Of a stretch of 64,000 nucleotides of DNA, positions 56,237-64,000 are shown in pieces (within the stretch, counting starts at the first letter, position 1; each line of letters starts with the position of its first letter). A program made the position numbers and the translations under genes. The notes beneath the pieces are model-generated. The model was given only the letters and a program-made list of their open reading frames with translations. It did not search any database and was not told where the DNA came from. Where the stretch lies: the NCBI GenBank assembly GCA_000827495.1, contig KN817672.1:1-64000 (forward strand). Direction: 5' to 3'. The DNA is from Hypholoma sublateritium FD-334 SS-4. Lineage: Eukaryota; Basidiomycota; Agaricomycetes; Agaricales; Strophariaceae.

Positions 56237-58426
56237 CTTGCTTACTCCTGAAGGAGAGAGATAAGATCGGAATAGGAGGAGTGGGAGACAAGAGCGAACA
56301 GGTTTAAACCTACTATTTATGAGGTTGAGACTCCTAGGATATCAATCGGAAGGGGCGGACAAAACAACGCTTCGAGGGAGGTCAACGGTCGTTTTCGGCC
56401 CGCAGGAGCAGCGCATCAATACGAAACTCGCTCCGGGGCATCCTAAATGTCGACATCTTATTGAGTTGCAAAAATAAACGCACCCAGAATATGGATGCAG
56501 CTTGTATGTTTTTCTGAGCAATTGACTCAATAGCGACATTTGGCACGTGTGAATGACGAAAAGTGGTGCGGGGACTAGAAAAGACGATCAAGTGATACCC
56601 CAGAGATCTATTCATGGTATCGGAGGTGGGGAAAGAGAGCCTCGGATGACTTCGAAGGTGGCGAACTGGCGTGGGGATGGGCAGAAACAGCGTATTGGAG
56701 TTAGATTAAACCGAATCTTGCGGAATGCGGGGATAAAAACACCGCAGCGTGCAATGTGGTTGCTTGGAAGGCCTCTGCATCGTTTGTTTTCCAGTGAGAA
56801 GCCGGGTGGATACATAATGTCTATGTGATCATAAAACAGAACGTCCTTGCTGAAGTGGCCACTGGCCAGCCAACCAGGCTTCAATGCGAGGATCAACAGA
56901 AATTCTGCTAGTCTGCTATGTCGTCTCAGTTACTGAGCGTTACGAGAAGAGGCATAATACACAAAGCTTCAAGCTTCAGCTCGCACAGGTTACGTGAAGA
57001 ACCTCTGGCCTAAGATCCGCAGCAGGTAAGTTCAAGAATAGAGACACTCGAATCGAAAAAGGGAAGTGCTCCAGTTTTATATTTCTCGACAGCACCACTC
57101 CGCGAGTGTCGTGTAATGTCGCGAAGCGACATAGAAGCTCACACCAGGACACTTGTCCTGACTGGCGGTGGGATAAGAGGTGTCCAAGTTCGTTTTGAAG
57201 CCCAACCCGCGGCGAAGGAAGCATCCCGATTCGGAATATCTTCGGGAGACGCTTGCGTTGACAGTTTTTAGACCCCATTATCAATTGTATTTCTGTTGGA
57301 TGTGGGTAGAGATTGTTGGCTGCAAGGATTATTCTGTGAGGCGGGCTCGGAGTGCTCAGCGTGCACTGTACAGTGGGTGGCAAGACAACAAATATTTCAA
57401 GCTCCGTTCTAATATCTTTCTGCGGGGTAGACCGGAAGCTTGTGATCACATGACCCTACGTCCTAGAAACTTGAACCATTGCCAAGATTTTTCTTCGTCA
57501 ACGTCTTGTCAACGACGCCCATTTCTTGCTCATTTCCCCAAAGATTAAACATAAGCAGAACGCGACTGACAGAAGAGCCAGCCAACAGAGTATAAAAAAC
57601 AACAAACTAGCTAATTGATTAAGAGTCACTCACTCCCAGTTCCTATACCGCCGTTGGGCCTGATAAATAGTAAGCCTCAGCGTCTAGTTGCTTCAGTCCT
57701 ATTTAAAACGCAACGAAAGGACTGAATTCTCTCTTTCATAGACACCAACTTTTTGCAGCAGACAGATATGGTATAACCATCAGTCCTTTATTCTGCCTTC
57801 AATCAGAAGCATGTTCGATTGCACATCAAGAATTGGCAAATAAAAGCAGAGTCTATACCTTATTGATTGCAAACAGGGCTCAATTGAGGCTCCTCGAGTC
57901 CTAATTTATGAGTATTCCCGCATATACGTCATCTCAATAATTCGCGGGGACCTTTATCTAGATCACACTTTTGTGAGTAGTTCTCCCTTTCAGTTAGAGA
58001 CCCGTCTTTGGCCAATTTTTTGCTCATGTAATACCATCCTGCAGGTCCATTCAAAGAGAAAGCAGCTGTACAGTCGATTTTGGTTCAGTCGATTTCGGTT
58101 CGAACTACGCTCCCATCGAAGACGGCATGATGCGCCCATTACATTTGGAACTACTCTATTAGGTGTGTTTGTCATCGCTTTGGCGTGCTCTCCCCATTTT
58201 ATGACTGCAACTGGACGTTCCAAAATTGCCTAGTCACAAACATTCCCGCCTGGACTGGTTTCAATCATCCGTATATCTAGTTAGCCATTACATTTGATGA
58301 AATTACGACCGAGCTTCAACAGACAAATTGTGGCCTCAAGTATTTTCCTTCCACCTGCAAGGTACTCCACAATATTCGACGTGCTTTACTTTCTTCTTTG
58401 CAGTCGTTATCGGCATACTCCTGGAC
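56237..58426. other. Divergent intergenic region
   Basis: 2.2 kb upstream of both the sugar porter (minus) and the zinc-finger regulator (plus). Open frames at 56553-56828 and 56976-57449 have no domain, start context or splice support. The T-rich 58.2-58.4 kb part is probably the 5' leader of the regulator. Confidence 0.5.
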
Positions 58427-60446
58427 ATGGCCGCCTCGAATCGAAACATGTTACCTGCCTTGCTTTCAAATTCCGACGCCAGGAATGCATCCACCAATTC
58501 GACTGCGCCTTTAGTTTGCACAGACATGAATACCAGGGCTTTTTCGCATCCTGTAACGAACGACGCCCAGGATCGCGACTACGAAAGATGGGATAGTTCC
58601 ACCTATCAACACAACATGAAATCTTGGTTATCGACGGAAGGACAGTCTGCTTCGTATGACTTTACCTGCTCGAAATCGACTCCTAGCAAGCAGCCTCATC
58701 GCCCCCATGTTTTGCCTCAGGAACACTACCTGGATATCACGGATTCGTCCACGGCTAGCGTTGCTCAAATCTCGTTCTCCCCGGACCCTGTCAGCTATGA
58801 CCCACTGAGCGGTTTGCATGTAAATCCCGACCATTCTTCTCCCATACAGTCCCGGGAAGAAGCTCAGTGGCACATGTATCTCACGGCGTCACTTTCGAAT
58901 CCACTTGATTCTCTGGTATTTGATCCTCGTAGCAGTCCGCCTCCCCTGCCGTACGCTTCTGATGTTCACGAGACCAATAACATATCAGAAGAATCGCTGC
59001 CACCCATGGATATGTTCTCTTTGCCAAATAACGCACCGTTTCGTACCCAAGCACTGGACTCTTCCGGACATTATCAACTTCCGCTTGTCGATGGTCAGCC
59101 GCACACCTCCACCGATGTTTCCGGGATACATGCTATGTTCGATTATAATCAACGCACATCAGTAAACGGCTACCACGAAGATCCCGCAGGAGCTCTGCCA
59201 ATTACCACAGACGCCGTTGCGAACGGCGAATACGATCCCTTCTCGAGTCTTCCCCCCTCCAACTTCGATTTCGGCCGTGCGCAGGTGGCCTTGTCGGAGG
59301 TCTCTCCCCAGGCAACTACAATCATTCCTGCTGTTCCGTCGCCGAGGTCAACCCCGGCCCCCGGCCGGTTTCTCTCTCTCGCTCACCCTTCTCCCGTTCG
59401 TATCAGGCGCGGTCTGTCTGGATGGGGTGGCATGGTCTCTCCTGATCCTTTACCCAGAAGACCTTACGCCACGAACGCCGCTAAGAAAAGATTACGCTCC
59501 ACGTCGCCCACCGTTCCATTCAGGCGCCCCCGTTCTGCGATAGTCCTGTCTTCCACTGCTGACAACGAGCAATTTTTTTCTGCTCAAGACGTCACGCAAT
59601 CCCGACAGCGCAAGCCAACCGCTGTCTATCCGGCGGCGTTGGGGGATTCGCCTGAATTCGACCTGGACAGCAACGATGATCTTGCGGAGGACGATGGCGA
59701 GTCGGATGACTACTGCCCCTCGCGCTCCCCGTCGGCTGCCCCGGACGATCTTCTCCAATTCCGCTGCGAAACGGGGATCGAAGCGCTCGTGCGCAGCAAG
59801 AAGAAGCCGAAACGCAGTAAAGGCAAGGCGAAGGGCAGCGCAGCGCTCGCACTTGCGGTCGTGAGCCAACTCGGCGCGTCCAGAAGCCAGAGCGAGGCCT
59901 TCGACGACGACTTCGACCCGCTCACCATCTACCGCGAGGGTCGTCACGGGATCCGCAAGCGCAAGAACCATCCCATTCCGTTGCCTGTGCCGGTTCCGAA
60001 CCTGAACAAGAAGAGCCGAGGCCGCAAAGTGCCTTACGTTGCCGATGTGCCATCCAGTGGTGGTAGTGCATCACCGACAGAGGGCTTGAAGGGCGACGAG
60101 AACGACGAAGGGAGCAGCTCTCGAAACTCTGGCAGGTCAAGGAGAAAATCATCGAGGATGCCGACACCCGTCACGGATGAACTCAATGGGAGTAGGACGT
60201 ACGTCTGCGTCGTACCAGGCTGTGGCAAGTGTTTTGTACGGGGAGAACACCTGAAGCGACATGTGCGCAGCATCCACACGCACGACAAACGTACGTCCTT
60301 GCAACACATTTATCTATGCATCAGTCCCCTAATTAACCCATCTGTTCCAATCTGAAGCTCATCCCTGCCCCTTCGAAGGCTGTGATAAATCTTTCAGCCG
60401 ACGTGATAACCTTGGACAGCATGTCCGCATCCATCTCCAGCCCTAA
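58427..60446 (+). CDS. C2H2 zinc-finger transcription factor, two C-terminal fingers
   Basis: Likely DNA-binding regulator of the Msn2/4-like layout (disordered body, two fingers at the end). Model join(58427..60290, 60358..60446), 650 aa, GT-AG. Fingers: [20 protein letters not shown] with H-x4-H at ~598-622, and [20 protein letters not shown] with H-x3-H at ~628-648; both are C-x4-C-x12-H. The intron cuts exactly between them. The body is rich in Ser, Pro and Asp, with basic patches ([13 protein letters not shown] ~480; [10 protein letters not shown] ~590) that could be nuclear localisation or phosphorylation sites. The open frame extends upstream to 58328, but the first ATG in frame is 58427 ([15 protein letters not shown]). 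Target genes cannot be inferred. Confidence 0.9.
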
Positions 60447-61015
60447 TGTGTTTCGACTCTCGGGTCTCGATCGACTTTTCCGGCTCCGGGTTTAGGCGGT
60501 TCTCTATATCGACCATGCTTTGATTATACACTATTATTTCTTGTAATTTCACGGGCTAGTCGTCGTACTGTTATCTTATATGCTGTTCCGCATTGTATCA
60601 CCTTTTTACTCGCTTGCCGTATCAATCAAGCATACTTTCATTAAGCGTAATTACACTGTCTCACCTCCGGCTCTCGTAAAGGATTTATTGCACCCCCGGG
60701 TATTTATCAAGGCCGCCGTTCTGGTGCCTGCAGGAACTTTGGTGGCGATGCCACTGTACAGCAAGGACTTGCGGGCAAACGTATAGCCGCCGTTATCGTT
60801 ATAAAAGCAGTAGATATTTGTTGGATCCTCCCACATCCCCCAAGCTTTCGTTCTCTACTGGCCCTCTGAACGTCCTAGAGAATATCAACACAAGCGCTCG
60901 TGCAGTCTTCATTCAGATGAGCCCAAGCTTTAGGAAAGTGTGTCCTTCATAGAAAGAGTATACATAATTTGACGCTTCATTCCTTTTTTCTCTGGCTCCC
61001 GCTGCTGTGATATCG
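60447..61015. other. Intergenic region
   Basis: 3' flank of the regulator and 5' flank of the next plus-strand gene. No gene supported. Confidence 0.5.
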
Positions 61016-61905
61016 ATGTCACCTTCTTTTAGACCCGGAAAGGATTCCATAGAAGTGGACCGCTTGAACCGCTGGCTGGGGCGAATCCATGTGCAACGAA
61101 ATCCACCTGTGGCAGTACAGGAGAAGTCGGCATCGCCCTCGCGAGACTCCGACCATGTGCCCGCTGAAGTCCGCACAGAAAATTCACTGCCTTCGGAGAA
61201 GAGTTCTGTAGCTTCGACGTCCAGCTACTATGATAGTGGCAGCCAAGGCTCGAGCGAAGGGTGTTCGTCGCCAAGTTATGACTCGGATGATGATGATGAT
61301 GCGAATGAGCAAGACTCGGAGGACGATGACGGTTCCTTTTTATCCGTGCGGCCATCGCAGGATCAGCGCCCCACTTCCCCACACAGTACTACGGCCGCCG
61401 CTGCATCCTGTGCGCATTCAAGCTTGGATTCAAGTACCTGGCAAAGCGAACATGGGGAAGAACAGCGGGCGCTAGCTGCATCTTGTTTTATCTGTCAGAC
61501 GACAGAGATGTCGTCTTCAATGAACGACCCGCAAGGTCGGCCACTTTGTAAGATACAGTTTGTTTCTAAGTTAGATTGATAAGATTCATTAACGCAAATG
61601 GGTTCAGGCATCGTGTGTGGAAATTTATATTATGTACGTCATAGCTCCTCGGTGCAGGTATTCGTTGCATTTGTATTCTTACCTCCATGCCTGCCATTTG
61701 GTGGATGTGATAGAGGTACGTGCATCACATCCAATACTACGTGTTCTATGGCATGGCTCAGTTTTCGTGTGTATTTAGACACAGGGGTAGTTATATCAAT
61801 GACACTGCCCGACGACGTCCTCGCACAACTGCTAGAAAAATGTAACACATGGATCATACCTCTGGACCACTTTAATTTATATGTATCCTCTGTGCGAAAT
61901 GGTCG

Positions 61906-61909
<4 letters not shown>
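61016..61909 (+). CDS. Acidic protein with CxxC...CxxC zinc-ribbon-like motif
   Basis: Model join(61016..61547, 61608..61909), 277 aa, intron gtaaga...ttcag, in frame. Residues ~1-160 are hydrophilic, rich in Ser and Asp with a run of Asp (YDSDDDDDANEQDSEDDDG). At ~161-185 CFIC is followed about 17 residues later by CIVC, completed across the intron (T|GC). This spacing suits a zinc ribbon or treble-clef knuckle. The following ~90 residues include a hydrophobic Cys-containing stretch (VQVFVAFVFLPPCLPFG) and TLPDDVLAQLLEKC. A further intron in exon 2 is possible (gtacgt near 61634 with an acceptor near 61658) and would remove a few residues. Not recognised as a named family. It ends stop-to-stop against the esterase gene. 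Confidence 0.55.

Positions 61910-64000
<2,091 letters not shown>

Noticed and set aside
56976..57449. 157-codon minus-strand frame in the divergent spacer
   Set aside because: No domain, no splice support and low-quality composition; probably chance.

Overview
The window looks like nuclear DNA of a basidiomycete, most likely a wood- or litter-decaying Agaricomycete. Genes are dense with 45-80 nt GT-AG introns (up to about 20 per gene). Lineage-typical families are present: F-box/propeller proteins, a many-exon bicupin oxalate decarboxylase, a sedolisin, a fungal anoctamin, an STP-type sugar porter, a CWC27 cyclophilin and a UBC6-type E2. Nothing bacterial or viral was recognised. All N characters lie in the first 3.9 kb, so the broken frames there may be partly sequence error.

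Layout. 0-4 kb: a decayed importin-beta fragment and a GC-rich broken coding tract. 4.3-5.6 kb: non-coding DNA with a ~110 bp tandem repeat. 5.6-8.0 kb: F-box gene. 10.2-12.7 kb: secreted oxalate decarboxylase. 14.1-16.0 kb: secreted S53 protease. 18.5-19.5 kb: disordered unknown protein. 21 kb: truncated F-box pseudogene whose better preserved relative is at 28.5-30.3 kb. 22.3 kb: intron-containing tRNA-Lys. 22.6-23.8 kb UBC6, 25.0-27.0 kb CWC27, 27.3-28.2 kb methyltransferase, 31.0-33.1 kb ACS-type MFS porter, 34.3-36.7 kb anoctamin.

37-52.4 kb is the most unusual part. Seven small genes (59-74 codons where fully modelled) and one relic surround a kinesin-14 gene and a 2 kb element with terminal inverted repeats. 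Each encodes a signal peptide followed by a C...C...CC...C...C pattern of the cystine-knot (knottin) type. They share a five-exon structure with fixed intron phases; exon 3 is a micro-exon that shrinks to 4 nt in three members, and its length sets the size of the first inter-cysteine loop. I do not recognise this family by name and consider it the best candidate for an undescribed system.

53-56 kb: hexose transporter with an inferred 5 nt micro-exon. 58.4-60.4 kb: two-finger C2H2 regulator. 61.0-61.9 kb: acidic protein with a CxxC...CxxC motif, ending stop-to-stop against a type-B carboxylesterase that runs off the right edge.

Splice models were made by hand by joining exons in frame with homologous motifs. 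They are internally consistent (total length divisible by three where stated) but were not checked against transcripts or databases. Functionally the window mixes housekeeping genes (ERAD E2, spliceosomal cyclophilin, kinesin, anoctamin, tRNA) with secreted or uptake functions suited to decay of plant material (oxalate decarboxylase, sedolisin, esterase, sugar porter, cysteine-rich peptides).
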